A DNA stretch of 34,825 bases, from contig RBZT01000514.1 of NCBI GenBank assembly GCA_003693705.1, positions 1 to 34,825 of the forward strand, given 5' to 3'. Position numbers and translations under genes: made by a program. The first letter of the stretch is position 1, and every line of letters starts with the position of its first letter. Under the pieces are notes generated by a model, which worked only from the letters and a program-made list of their open reading frames with translations, made no database searches and had not been told where the DNA came from. The DNA is from Polymyxa betae (Eukaryota; Endomyxa; Phytomyxea; Plasmodiophorida; Plasmodiophoridae). This document shows, one piece after another, positions 9,314 through 17,837 of this stretch.

Positions 9314-10364
9314 ATGGCATCCAAGGACAAAAAGAAGAAAAAAACGGATGGCAATGAAATAGGATATTGAACGTCATTCATTCGATAAACAAAGTGGCTA
9401 GACTAATATGTTTTTACAGTAAATGCTTCATTATCATTCCTGGCCGATTTCTACCACGAGATTGTCAAGAAGCAAGGCGGCGGCCCGAACGATTCGCTCC
9501 CACCTTGGATTGAATCGATCATGCAGCAATCCGACCCGAGCGCCATACAGGTCGGTACAAAGCCCCGCCGTCCTCTTGATTCCCTTCTGAAAGCGATCTT
9601 GGCATCAGGCAACCCTGGACGGCATCCTCGCCGACACCACCATCAAGACGCTTCGAGATTTCATCGCCGATCTGCCGTCCTCGAATCCGGCTGTGCCGTT
9701 ATACATTCGGTCCCTGCTGTTCTGGCGGGCAGTACGGCGCGAATCCCCGTCCTGGCTGGCGCTGCTGACGTGCTGGCCCGAATCGCGAGCCCTGATGAAC
9801 CTCGCTCGTCTGCATCTGTTCGATTGTAATCTGGGACCTGCATCGGTCGCAGTCCTCGCCCCATTTCTGCAACGAGCGCCGGCGCTTCGCGAGCTGAACC
9901 TCGACCATAATTCGGTACGCTTTTGCCCAACATAACTCGAAAGCAGCAACGTCACAATAACGTTGCCTCCAAGGAACTCGCCGACCCAAAAGCATACGCC
10001 GTACTGGTCCCGGCGCTGAGTCAGCTGCGGCACGCTGACCAAGCTCAGCCTGACCTATTGCCAGTTGCCGGAGGGCGCCAGTACGACGTTGGGCGCTCTG
10101 ATCGAGGGTGCCGTCGGCCTCGAGGAGCTTGATCTGGAGGGAAATCGTCTGCAAGACGGCGGTGCCCGCCATCTGGCCGAGGCCATCATCCGGAGCCAAC
10201 CCGACGCCCGTCTCCGCCTCCTCAACCTGTCCGATAACGGGCTGCAGGGCGCCGTACCGGTCCAGCTGGCGCTTCGGACTGCTGCCCAGACACGGCACGT
10301 CTGCATCGCCGTCCACGACGTGTTCCGATTCGATATGGTGGCGAGACCGACCCCAGACACGTGA
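9314..10364 (+). CDS. Leucine-rich-repeat protein with odd donor and frameshift
   Basis: Probably a cytosolic LRR scaffold of the ribonuclease-inhibitor type. Exon 1 (9314-9362) is Lys-rich (MASKDKKKKKTDG). Exons 2 (9420-9550) and 3 (9609-9914) continue in phase, and exon 4 starts at 9974. Repeats include LMNLARLHLFDCNLG, ALRELNLDHNS, GLEELDLEGNRLQDGG and RLRLLNLSDNGLQG. There are two abnormalities. The first intron (9363-9419) has a normal TTTTTACAG acceptor but its phase-compatible donor reads GA (G|GATATTG), not GT. Around 10031-10036 the frame breaks: upstream reads VPALSQLR, while LTKLSLTYCQLPEGA continues two bases out of frame, so removing two bases would restore one LRR. Either the gene is decaying, or the sequence carries errors, or an upstream exon replaces exon 1. 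It converges with prefoldin 4, stops 23 bases apart. Confidence 0.7.
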
Positions 10365-10387
10365 GTGGGCCAGTACGGCAATGTTTA

Positions 10388-11106
10388 TCAGGCTTCTTGC
10401 GGGTTGGTTTCGAGATTGATGGAATTGCCGAACTTGGCATACAGGACGCCTTTCAGCGAGATCATCTCCTGATCGATCAGGGCGATCTGCGACTCGGTGT
10501 CTTCCGTCTCCGATTGCAGGCGTTCGCGAAGGCGCTCGACATAAGCTGTGGCGTCGTCCTCGGTCGATTCCACGAACACCGACCCGAATTTCAATAGCAG
10601 GCCGTCGTCATCCATCACCATCTCAACAGCAGAGGCGGCATCATTCAGGTTCTCAAGATGCTCCTAGACAAACTTTCAGTATGGCGATACATCTTTCCAC
10701 AAATGAAAGACACTATAATAAGCACAAGCAAAGGAACACTCATGGCTTGAACAAAATCAAAGGAAGACATTGAGAGACTTTCTGAAGAAGCAACGAATTT
10801 GATAAAGGTGACAAATAAGCTCTAATAGAAATAGATAGCTGCAGAGGGAAGGAATCTCTTTACAAACTGATATGTTTTTTTGGAATAAATTAAGAAGCGA
10901 AGTCGATAAACAAAATACTTTCTGCTTTCTCAGCTGATCTCGAAGCTCTTCAATCTTCAGGTTGAGCTGCCCGAACCGATTGATGCGCTTCTGGTCGTCC
11001 CAGGTGACATCCTGATTGGTAGGTTCAGCACCTCCCCTGCCCAGACCCTGTAATCGCCATTATCAGAACACTCATCGCTAGATGTTAACCAGCGTACCGC
11101 TTTCAT
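10388..11106 (-). CDS. PFDN4: Prefoldin subunit 4
   Basis: A beta-type subunit of the hexameric prefoldin chaperone, which hands unfolded actin and tubulin to the CCT chaperonin in the cytosol. Three exons: 11098-11106 (only MKA), 10919-11047 and 10388-10663, giving about 137 residues, the usual size. Helix 1 contains VTWDDQKRINRFGQLN, helix 2 contains EEMISLKG-type repeats, and the family hallmark YAKFGNSINLE is close to the C-terminus, almost identical to the eukaryotic consensus. The coiled-coil heptads and central beta-hairpin region (MVMDDDGLLLKFGSVFV) are intact. Intron 1 is 50 bases (11048-11097); intron 2 is 255 bases (10664-10918), far longer than any other in the window. The tiny first exon is supported by its donor GTACGC and phase but is short. 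Confidence 0.95.
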
Positions 11107-11648
11107 GATGGATTACTTGCTGAAGTAAGACGGACGACGCCACGCAATCGTGAGCCCCGACGGCGATTTTCTCACAAAAATTTCCGACTGTTTTCTCACC
11201 TGCAGCAAAGAAGACACTAACAAATAAATACCAACAAAAGTTCAATTAAAATTTGCAATAACTGGAAGGCATTTATTAACGAAGCAAAACGCGATTCTGC
11301 ATAGACAGCATAGAATTCGCAATCGCTTCATGGATATGAATCGTCCATCCTCGCCTGACGACTATGACTGCGGCTGCTTTGCATCGAAACTGTGAGTGCA
11401 GAATGCGTCTGGGCAATCCCGAATCTCGGGACGGATGCGAAGGTCAAGGTAGTCTGAGATCGCGTCGCTGCACTCCGGCAGGTTTCTGTTTCTATCGGAA
11501 TACGAAATAAGTGAGGTGGCGGCGCCTCTTGCCCTGTCGCCTCGGTTCGGTACTTTGGCCTTTCCTCTTCTCTATCTCCATCTCATTCCGCTTAATTTGA
11601 TCGCCACCGTCGTCCCATCAGTCCATTTCGTAGCGGATTCGCCCAAAC
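11107..11648. promoter_or_regulatory. Divergent intergenic region between PFDN4 and carrier genes
   Basis: Probably holds both promoters. An unexplained minus-strand open frame lies at about 11362-11585, ending in a peptide with clear protein-like composition (ISDYLDLRIRPEIRDCPD…AKQPQS, stop at 11362-11364). No ATG opens it, and I found no upstream exon that fits before the carrier start, so it is noted but not called as a gene. No TATA box was recognised. Confidence 0.3.
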
Positions 11649-12834
11649 ATGTCGTCCTCAGCACCTGCTCCCGATGCCGCTAAGGCAGGCGCTCCAGTAA
11701 AACCGGCGAAGAACCCATACTGGACGGCTGCCCAGCCGTTCGTCCTCGGCGGGTATCATATCCCGCTCTGTTTAGAAATGTGATTGAAGAATTGACCGTT
11801 GATAGTCTTTCCGGGATGATTGCCACAACCTGCATCCAGCCAATCGACATGGTTTGGTAGTATTGTGATCAATTGGTCCCGTGGAGCTTAGCATCATTCC
11901 CAGGTTAAAGTGTCGATTCAGCTTGAAGGAAAAGGCGGCATCACCAATCCATTCGTCATGTCACGCAAGTTGATCGCTCAGGAAGGCGTTTCTTCGCTGT
12001 ACCGCGGTCTATCTGCCGGCCTGCTTCGTCAGGCGACGTATACAACCGCTCGTATGGGATTATTCTCAACATTCGCTAACGCCATGTAAAAACCGCATCG
12101 CTCTCCGATTTTTGCTGAAGACGATGAATTTAGGAAGGATGAAAATGGCCAGATCACTTTCGCTAAACGTTCGGCTGCTGGTTTAATCGCTGGTGGTCTG
12201 GGCTCTATCATCGGCAACCCATGCGATCTGGCTCTAGTCAGAATGCAGGCCGATGCCGGTTTACCGAAAGCTGAACGACGTAACTACAAGAACGTTGTTG
12301 ATGCTTTGGTTCGTATCGTCAAAGTCGGTGATCATTTGCCTCAAATAAAAGTTTTCTTTTTTTCTCAACCTGATTTAGGAAGATGGTGTAGTAGGTCTCT
12401 GGTCTGGTTCCTTGCCTACCGTTCTTCGAGCAATGTCGTTAAACATGGGTATGCTTGCCACATACGACCAAGCGAAAGAGATGCTTGAGCAACAGTTCGG
12501 TAAGAGCGGATACACGACGTTTGCTGCATCGGGTGTGGCCGGTTTCTTCGCCTCGTTCATGTCGCTGCCCTTCGATTTCGTCAAGACCCGTATACAGAAA
12601 ATGAAACCGGACGCTCAAGGCAAAGTCCCCTATTCTGGCCCATTCAACTGTGCTGCCGTTGTCATTCGAGAAGAAGGCCCATTTGCATTCTACAAAGGGT
12701 TTTCAACATATTACTGTCAGTTTTTTTTTTGTAGTTTTATCATTTCGCTGATTTCTTATTTAGTCCGTATTGCTCCTCATGCAATGATTACATTGTTGGC
12801 AGTTGAGGCACTGAAGATCGTCATAGGTAACTAA
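11649..12834 (+). CDS. SLC25A11: Mitochondrial carrier, 2-oxoglutarate/malate type
   Basis: An inner-membrane antiporter expected to exchange 2-oxoglutarate for malate in the malate-aspartate shuttle. Six exons (11649-11752, 11806-11851, 11904-12085, 12134-12323, 12379-12715, 12764-12834) give 309 residues, the normal length for the family. Introns of 48 to 55 bases are all GT-AG. Three carrier signatures appear in order: a PIDMVKVSIQ form in repeat 1, an NPCDLALVRMQAD form in repeat 2 and a PFDFVKTRIQKM form in repeat 3. The stretch LYRGLSAGLLRQATYTTARMG and the following LPKAERRNYKNVVDALVRI match SLC25A11 more closely than other dicarboxylate carriers. Substrate is inferred from family membership. 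The Ala/Pro-rich N-terminal extension (about 37 residues) is cytosol- or intermembrane-facing. It converges with the coiled-coil gene, 63 bases between stops. Confidence 0.9.
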
Positions 12835-12897
12835 GTGGCAATGGAATGATATCAAAATGTTAATAGCGCCTTTATACAATGTCAAATGCTTGGTTCT

Positions 12898-13380
12898 TTA
12901 TATTTGATTGTGTATGATCTTGTTTATCCTTCCATGCAAATCCGCGTGTTGTTGGTTCTGTCTTTTGCATTCTTTTAGCGCTTCCAACAGCCGATTGTTA
13001 CGCTGTTTGGATTCGTTAAGAGCCGCAATAACCTGCTTGTTCTTCTCTTCAACATAACCTTGAGCTGTGCTGGATTCCGCGAACGCCATTTCTGACACCA
13101 TCTCGCGTCGCATTCGCTCCAGTTCAGCTAACGTCCGAACCTGCGTGCGATTCCATTCCTCTGCTCGCTGGGTTAAAATCTGGGCAACATCATCCAGCTC
13201 AAGCGCCTTTCTTATTTCATCTGCGGACATTGTGATCTTGGCAACGTCATTTTGCACGAGATTCGGTCGCTTCTGATCGTCGTCTTCGTGGTATCGCTTT
13301 GCAGTGCTCTCAGTGTATGTTTGCGATTCTGAAGATTTAACCTGTTTTCGGCCGGTTTTTGGTTTGCTGATGGAAGGCAT
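12898..13380 (-). CDS. Coiled-coil protein, unknown function
   Basis: A single-exon open frame of 160 residues starting MPSISKPKTGRKQ. The first 45 residues are basic and Ser/Thr-rich (likely disordered). From about residue 50 to the end the sequence is helical with heptad-like Leu/Ala/Met spacing (RTLAELERMRREMVSEMAF, then VIAALNESKQRNNRLLEALK), so one long coiled coil is predicted. I do not recognise the family; small coiled-coil subunits of kinetochore, BLOC-like or intraflagellar assemblies have similar architecture, but nothing specific supports one of them. It lies on the same strand as the downstream membrane protein gene, 94 bases apart, without sign of co-transcription. Confidence 0.65.
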   Translation of the reverse strand: MPSISKPKTGRKQVKSSESQTYTESTAKRYHEDDDQKRPNLVQNDVAKITMSADEIRKALELDDVAQILTQRAEEWNRTQVRTLAELERMRREMVSEMAFAESSTAQGYVEEKNKQVIAALNESKQRNNRLLEALKECKRQNQQHADLHGRINKIIHNQI

Positions 13381-13473
13381 ATTAAATAATTAATGAACTG
13401 TAATCGGAACCTGACGACATCATGTAGGTCAAGGAATTTTACTGATTATTCACGAGATTAATGGTTAATGGCC

Positions 13474-13968
13474 TCATGCCGGGGGCAACGTCTCGTTGGA
13501 CGCCGAGTTCGATTTCGGGACGGCGCTCTCATTGAACACGGTCGGCAGCAGATTATGTCTCGAGTAATACAGGACGCCGGCAGCGCCATGCAACGTGAAC
13601 ACGAGGAAGGCGGCGAACACGGACACGGCCGTGAACGCAGCCGGCAGCGCACGGGCGTACTGGACCGCCCAGGTCAGCAGGATCTGCCCGGTGAACACAA
13701 TGGAGGCCAGGACGACGCCAAACGCCATCTCGGTTCGCAGCGGCAGATGGACGATGAAGGCGGTGAGGGCGGCGGCCGCTGCGATCGTCAGGAATGACGT
13801 CCAGACCAGGTAGAATCGGACGGCGCCCGAGATCCAGCTTTGGCTGGATGCCGCCCAGGTCGAGATCGCCAACGCCGCTGTGAACGCATCGGTCGCGGCC
13901 AGCAAGCCGACCAGCGAGTGTGATTCGATCTTGCCGGAACTCCAAAGATTCAGAATCGTGGCCGACAT
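13474..13968 (-). CDS. Four-helix membrane protein, possibly MARVEL-like
   Basis: Single exon, 164 residues from ATG 13968 (MSATILNLWSSGKIES). Four hydrophobic segments are visible at about residues 18-38 (LVGLLAATDAFTAALAIST), 52-74 (FYLVWTSFLTIAAAAAL), 82-104 (MAFGVVLASIVFTGQILLTW) and 111-135 (FTAVSVFAAFLVFTLHGAAG). Short hydrophilic N- and C-terminal tails follow the MARVEL/tetraspan layout, both ends cytosolic. The frame stays open upstream to 14202, but that extension is compositionally different, so I prefer the ATG at 13968. No diagnostic motif names a family. It probably sits in a post-Golgi or plasma membrane; function unknown. Confidence 0.65.
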   Translation of the reverse strand: MSATILNLWSSGKIESHSLVGLLAATDAFTAALAISTWAASSQSWISGAVRFYLVWTSFLTIAAAAALTAFIVHLPLRTEMAFGVVLASIVFTGQILLTWAVQYARALPAAFTAVSVFAAFLVFTLHGAAGVLYYSRHNLLPTVFNESAVPKSNSASNETLPPA

Positions 13969-14355
13969 CGTTGTCTGTTTGTTCTGCAACACAGCCAGGC
14001 GGGTAGGCGGGCAAGCAACCAGTCGTACTGGATCCAGAACAAAAAGGGGCCTCTGCGTGCTCAGCTCAGCGACTTGCTTGCCGTTACCCGTTCTCTGTAT
14101 CGTAATGATGTGCTGCTGTAAGAGGCCGAGCTGCGGTAGAGGCGAAGCGTCGGTCATTGCTGATCGAAGCGGGAGCCAGTACGAACTGCATCGTAGCGCC
14201 ATTTCATATATGCGTTACCGCGGCCTGCGAATCGATCATTTTGAGTCCCAGGTTGACTTCGTTTGCTTTTGACTAGGTTTAGGGTTTACAAGACTTGGGT
14301 AGAAATTGTTTTTTTTTCTTTTATCTGACAGCAAATATATTAGATATGCGACCGG

Positions 14356-14937
14356 TTAACTTAGGAATGAAGTCGGTGATGGCGGTCGCTGCTGTAAGCA
14401 TGTTTTGACGTCGAGGATAGGTTCGATATCAATGTGATCACGATTTCTATGTAGGCGAATGTGCGTGATCAGATTCGACTTCTGCGAGAACTGCTTTCGA
14501 CAGATGACGCATTCGAATGGACGGTCGCCGGTGTGCGTCATGAGATGGGTCTTAAGATGATGTCGTTGTGAGAACCTCTTGGCGCAGATCTCGCATGCCA
14601 GCGGTCGTTCGCCGGTGTGAACGCGAAGATGTGTCGTCAGATTGCATTGCTGGCTGAACTGTTTCTCGCAGATGCCGCACCGGAACGGGCGGTCGCCATT
14701 GTGAATGCGAATATGGGCGATTAGATGGCTTCGTTGTGTGAACGCTTTGTCACAGAATTCGCAAGCGAAGGGACGTTCCCCTGTGTGAACTCGGGCGTGC
14801 GTCGTCAAGATCGATTTGTACCGGAAGCATTTCCCGCAGATCGGGCAGGCATGGGGCTTCTCGTCGGTCTCCATCATTCCGGCCTGAGACGAATCATAAA
14901 CTGACGTTGTTTTGGGCTTCTCGTCGGTCTCCATCAT
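14356..14937 (-). CDS. C2H2 zinc-finger protein 2, five tandem fingers
   Basis: A paralogue of the protein at 1698-2373 and likely a nuclear DNA-binding factor. One exon of 193 residues. Five C2H2 fingers with TGERP/NGDRP/TGERP/TGDRP linkers follow a repeated N-terminus: MMETDEKP occurs twice, 20 residues apart, because of a 60-bp tandem duplication (14854-14973). Fingers 3, 4 and 5 keep the same contact residues as paralogue 1 (Q-C-N-T, Q-H-H-T, Q-S-N-T); finger 2 differs only at position 6 (Ala for Ser) and finger 1 at position 3 (Ile for Val). The C-terminal tail (DHIDIEPILDVKTCLQQ) shares the Asp/Ile/Leu acidic character of the paralogue. Translation may start at the first (14937) or the duplicated (14877) Met pair. 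An upstream in-frame stop favours a start here. Confidence 0.85.
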   Translation of the reverse strand: MMETDEKPKTTSVYDSSQAGMMETDEKPHACPICGKCFRYKSILTTHARVHTGERPFACEFCDKAFTQRSHLIAHIRIHNGDRPFRCGICEKQFSQQCNLTTHLRVHTGERPLACEICAKRFSQRHHLKTHLMTHTGDRPFECVICRKQFSQKSNLITHIRLHRNRDHIDIEPILDVKTCLQQRPPSPTSFLS

Positions 14938-14973
14938 TCCGGCCTGAGACGATTCATAAACTGGCGTTGATTA
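14854..14973. repeat. Tandem direct duplication, two 60-bp units
   Basis: Units 14854-14913 and 14914-14973 differ at only a few bases. The unit is 60 bp, a multiple of three, so the reading frame of zinc-finger protein 2 is kept, and its start region (VYxSSQAGM MetGluThrAspGluLysPro) is doubled. Confidence 0.95.
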
Positions 14974-15794
14974 GGGTTTGGGATGCCTGCTTTGAGTTCG
15001 ACGCTGGATTCCCTTCGTCGTTTTAGGTGATCGTTGACAGTCAGTTCGGGCCCCAGTCGGCCAACGTTACAAACGACAGTGCGCGCCAAGCGCGACAGTC
15101 ACAAGATAACGGTTCCACAGTTGGGCTGATGGGGCCTGGCTGTGCTTACCGGCACCCCTTTTTAACCAATATCGTTGAACGCTTCATCATTCACTTCAGA
15201 ACGATGAACGGCGATCGGGCTGACCTTAAAGGGTACGGCATTGCGTGCGCGGTTCTTTCACTGGATGGTCGACTGTCTGATCATGAATTGCCGGGGAGGC
15301 GCCGACAGAAATTCGACGCTTACCCTAGGCCCTTATCTATCTGGTTCGCCTTCGCTGCAGCCACGACTCATGCACAAAGGGATGTAGGTCGTTTTCCGAT
15401 TCGCTCTCGATTGCAGATTAGTAAGCAGTGCCTTATTTGGAATGTATTTTGCGATAACAGTTTCTGTTGATAATTAGATTGTATATTTATTACACATAAT
15501 AAAGCTGATCATTTTCATTGTTTCGGACCTATTTGAATTAATGAAATCATTCCCATCTTTTAGTTGTGAAGATGTCAACCACTTAACGGCATTCTGGTGA
15601 TCGGAAATTCTCCTTTTAAAGTTGCCAGATAGAGAGATAAAAGTATGATAGATGGGGTGTATTCCTGATAGTTCTGGAACTTCGCCGGAATACCAGAACT
15701 GGTCTAAGTGGCACTACTGCCCGTTGATTATATAACAGCAATTCTAGACAATTGTATTTCATTATGCAAGGTTCAATCTATTATAAATATATTG
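14974..15794. other. Intergenic stretch without supported gene
   Basis: A plus-strand open frame 15027-15470 opens only with GTG, has no recognisable domain and was not accepted. The right half (15470-15794) is AT-rich and probably holds the 3' untranslated region of the Spp1-like gene. An 8-bp perfect inverted repeat lies at 15670-15700. Confidence 0.4.
15670..15700. repeat. Perfect 8-bp inverted repeat, 15-base loop
   Basis: AGTTCTGG at 15670-15677 pairs with CCAGAACT at 15693-15700. It could form a hairpin in the 3' region of the Spp1/CFP1-like transcript; a role in 3' processing is speculative. Confidence 0.5.
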
Positions 15795-17457
15795 TTACAC
15801 AGATAAGGCTTGATCCACATCCTGATTATCAACAGTTGTTGAAGCAGCAGACGGCTGATTCTCGACCAGCGGCACAGCTGGACTAGCAGCATCACAGCAA
15901 CAATCGACCTGTTTTTGACGTTCATGTATACGCCGATCGAGTTCTAGAAGCTCAGCGTCCAACGAACGCGCACGTCGACGCAGATGCTGCTCGCGCTGCG
16001 CCAGTTCAGCGGTGAGAAGAGTTTGCCATCCGGAATGTGCCACACAATCCGCTCGTCGTTCATTGCAGAACTTGATCATCTCAGGGGTCTTCGGCAACGG
16101 AATCAGCCTTGAATAGTCGATGTCGGCCATGGCGAATGGATAAGCGCAAATCAGGCTTGGCGCCGATCCATCCAGATCGTCCTCATTTTGCCAAACTTCT
16201 TCAAAGCCGTTCAACAAATCCGAAACGAACGATTGGCCCAGATATCTTGCCGCCAGAATCCCGTTTCGTTTTTGCAAACATTCGTCGATATGCTCGCAAT
16301 ACGACGTCGTCGGGATGTCACCCTTGCACGACAAGCACAGCGACGACGACACGATTGGTAGGACGGCGTCGTCTGAGAAATCGTCACTCCTATGACAGAT
16401 CTCGATATCAATCGATGCCAATTGCTCAAAGCGAAGCTCCAATGAGCGACTCCTGGCGTGAGCAGAGGCGCTGCTGATCAGGCCCTGGCAGAGGCGAACG
16501 ATCTGGAGCGAGATCTCCGCATCCGTCCGAATGCGCTTCAGCTTCATGATGATCTGCTGATCGCGATCGTTCGGATCGTCGGCTTCAATATCGTCGAAGT
16601 CGTAGCCGGGGTCGTCGGCTACCATCAGCAGCGATTGCCGGGTATCACCGTCCTCGCTGGTTAGATCGATATCGCTGTCCAAGGCGGGGATGTCTGGGCC
16701 GGTCACCAGCTCGTCAGAGAGACGAGACGCCAAATCCCGGACAACAGCCATTCGGCGCTTGAGCGTATCCGGCGACATCATCGCCGAATACGATTTCGTG
16801 GACGATTGCGGCAACGAGATCATGCCTCGTTTCCGCTTCTTCTTTGGAACGATGCCCTCAGTAGTGCACGTCGGGCCTGGAGCAACATACTAAGATGCAA
16901 GAATACAACAGGCCCATGGAGCTGAACATACAGGTATAGAGCTGCATTCGCATGGCCTGTTGGGTTGTAATTCCAACACAATCGGGATGGAACCATCCAT
17001 CACATCGATCACATCCGATCATGAATTTATCAGCTTGATATGGCTTCCGGCATATGCAGTACAGCTCATCACCATGCACCATCTGACTCGAATCCTATCC
17101 AATATTCATCAAATCAAAGAACAGTTTAAAAATCCAGAGCATCAACAAGTAATGAAAAAAGTGATAAAGTCTGTCACTTACAGCAGTTATGTAGGCTCCT
17201 CGACTAGTATCAGATGTCTCACTGGCGTCATCAGCAATCGCATTAGCAGCAGCTCGAGAATTCGGTGGACGACCTCGTCTTGGCGGACGACCTCGCGGTC
17301 TACCTCGTCCCCTTGAACTTCTCGCCTTTGGTGACGACGTCCCATAATCATTGGACTGCGGCAGGCGTCGTTCCCTTTTCGGGCGAATTGTTCCAGACGC
17401 CAAGATAGGCTCGAAATTGGAATCGACGGGCGGATCGGTCTCTACAGATCCCGACAT
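15795..17457 (-). CDS. SPP1: Spp1/CFP1-like PHD-finger subunit of Set1/COMPASS
   Basis: Spp1 (fungi) and CFP1/CXXC1 (animals) read H3K4 methylation and target the Set1 methyltransferase complex to promoters. Exon 1 starts at 17457 and encodes an N-terminus with AT-hook-like repeats (RGRGRPRGRPPRRGRPP). An 87-base intron leads to the PHD exon: YCICRKPY, GCDRCDGWFHPDCVGI, then, across a 55-base intron ending CTCCAG, YTCPTC, which completes the zinc ligands. The large last exon begins with a nuclear-localisation-like PKKKRKR and carries an acidic middle, the C-terminal CFP1-type Cys/His region (CLSCKGD…YCEHIDECLQKRNG; later FCNERRADCVAHSGWQTLL) and a coiled coil. A CXXC CpG-binding finger is missing, as in fungal Spp1. 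About 490 residues. The C-terminal match is by recalled pattern; the PHD call is firm. Confidence 0.8.
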
Positions 17458-17790
17458 GCCGCCCTGATAATATTATAGAGCAGGAATGAGTTGATAAAAT
17501 GCCAGAATGGAACGAATCTCAGCACATCAGATTGATAATGCCCAAGACAAACTTGAGGATATATAATACACTGACTGCGGCACCAGCAACAACCTTACTG
17601 AAAACAAACTGCGCGCACTTTTAAACAAATTCATTTCTAGAATCCGGCTCTGGAAAAATCAACAAGTTGTTTTCTCACTTACCGATTGCGCAAATTAGCC
17701 ACTCTTTTTATTCATGGGATTGATTATTTAAAAATTCTGGCGGCTAGAAAAATCAACAAGATGTTTTCTCACTTTTACCAGTTGCGCAAA
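17458..17790. other. Intergenic region holding a duplicated gene end
   Basis: Lies between the Spp1-like start and the protease stop. It contains the second, non-coding copy of the protease 3' end (see repeat 17653-17837). No additional gene was found. Confidence 0.5.
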
Positions 17791-17837
17791 TCAGCCACTC
17801 GTTTTGTTCATGGGATTGATAAACTTCTGGCGGCTAG
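17653..17837. repeat. Tandem direct duplication (about 92 bp) of protease 3' end
   Basis: Copies 17653-17746 and 17747-17837 both begin GAAAAATCAACAAG and end CTGGCGGCTA. They share most bases but differ by substitutions and a few indels, so this is older than the 3785-4015 duplication. The right copy includes the last 15 or so codons and stop of the subtilisin gene on the minus strand (…KFINPMNKTSG-stop). The left copy lies downstream of that stop. Confidence 0.9.

Noticed and set aside
9605-10381. Several overlapping minus-strand open frames
   Set aside because: Shadows of the GC-rich LRR gene on the plus strand, whose LRR consensus is unmistakable.
15027-15470. 147-codon plus-strand open frame
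   Set aside because: Opens only with GTG, which nuclear genes rarely use; no family recognised and no exon partners.
15795-16893. Last exon of the Spp1-like gene as a separate gene
   Set aside because: An ATG opens the long frame, but the frame continues upstream through PKKKRKR and splices in phase to the PHD exon to complete the zinc-ligand CPTC.
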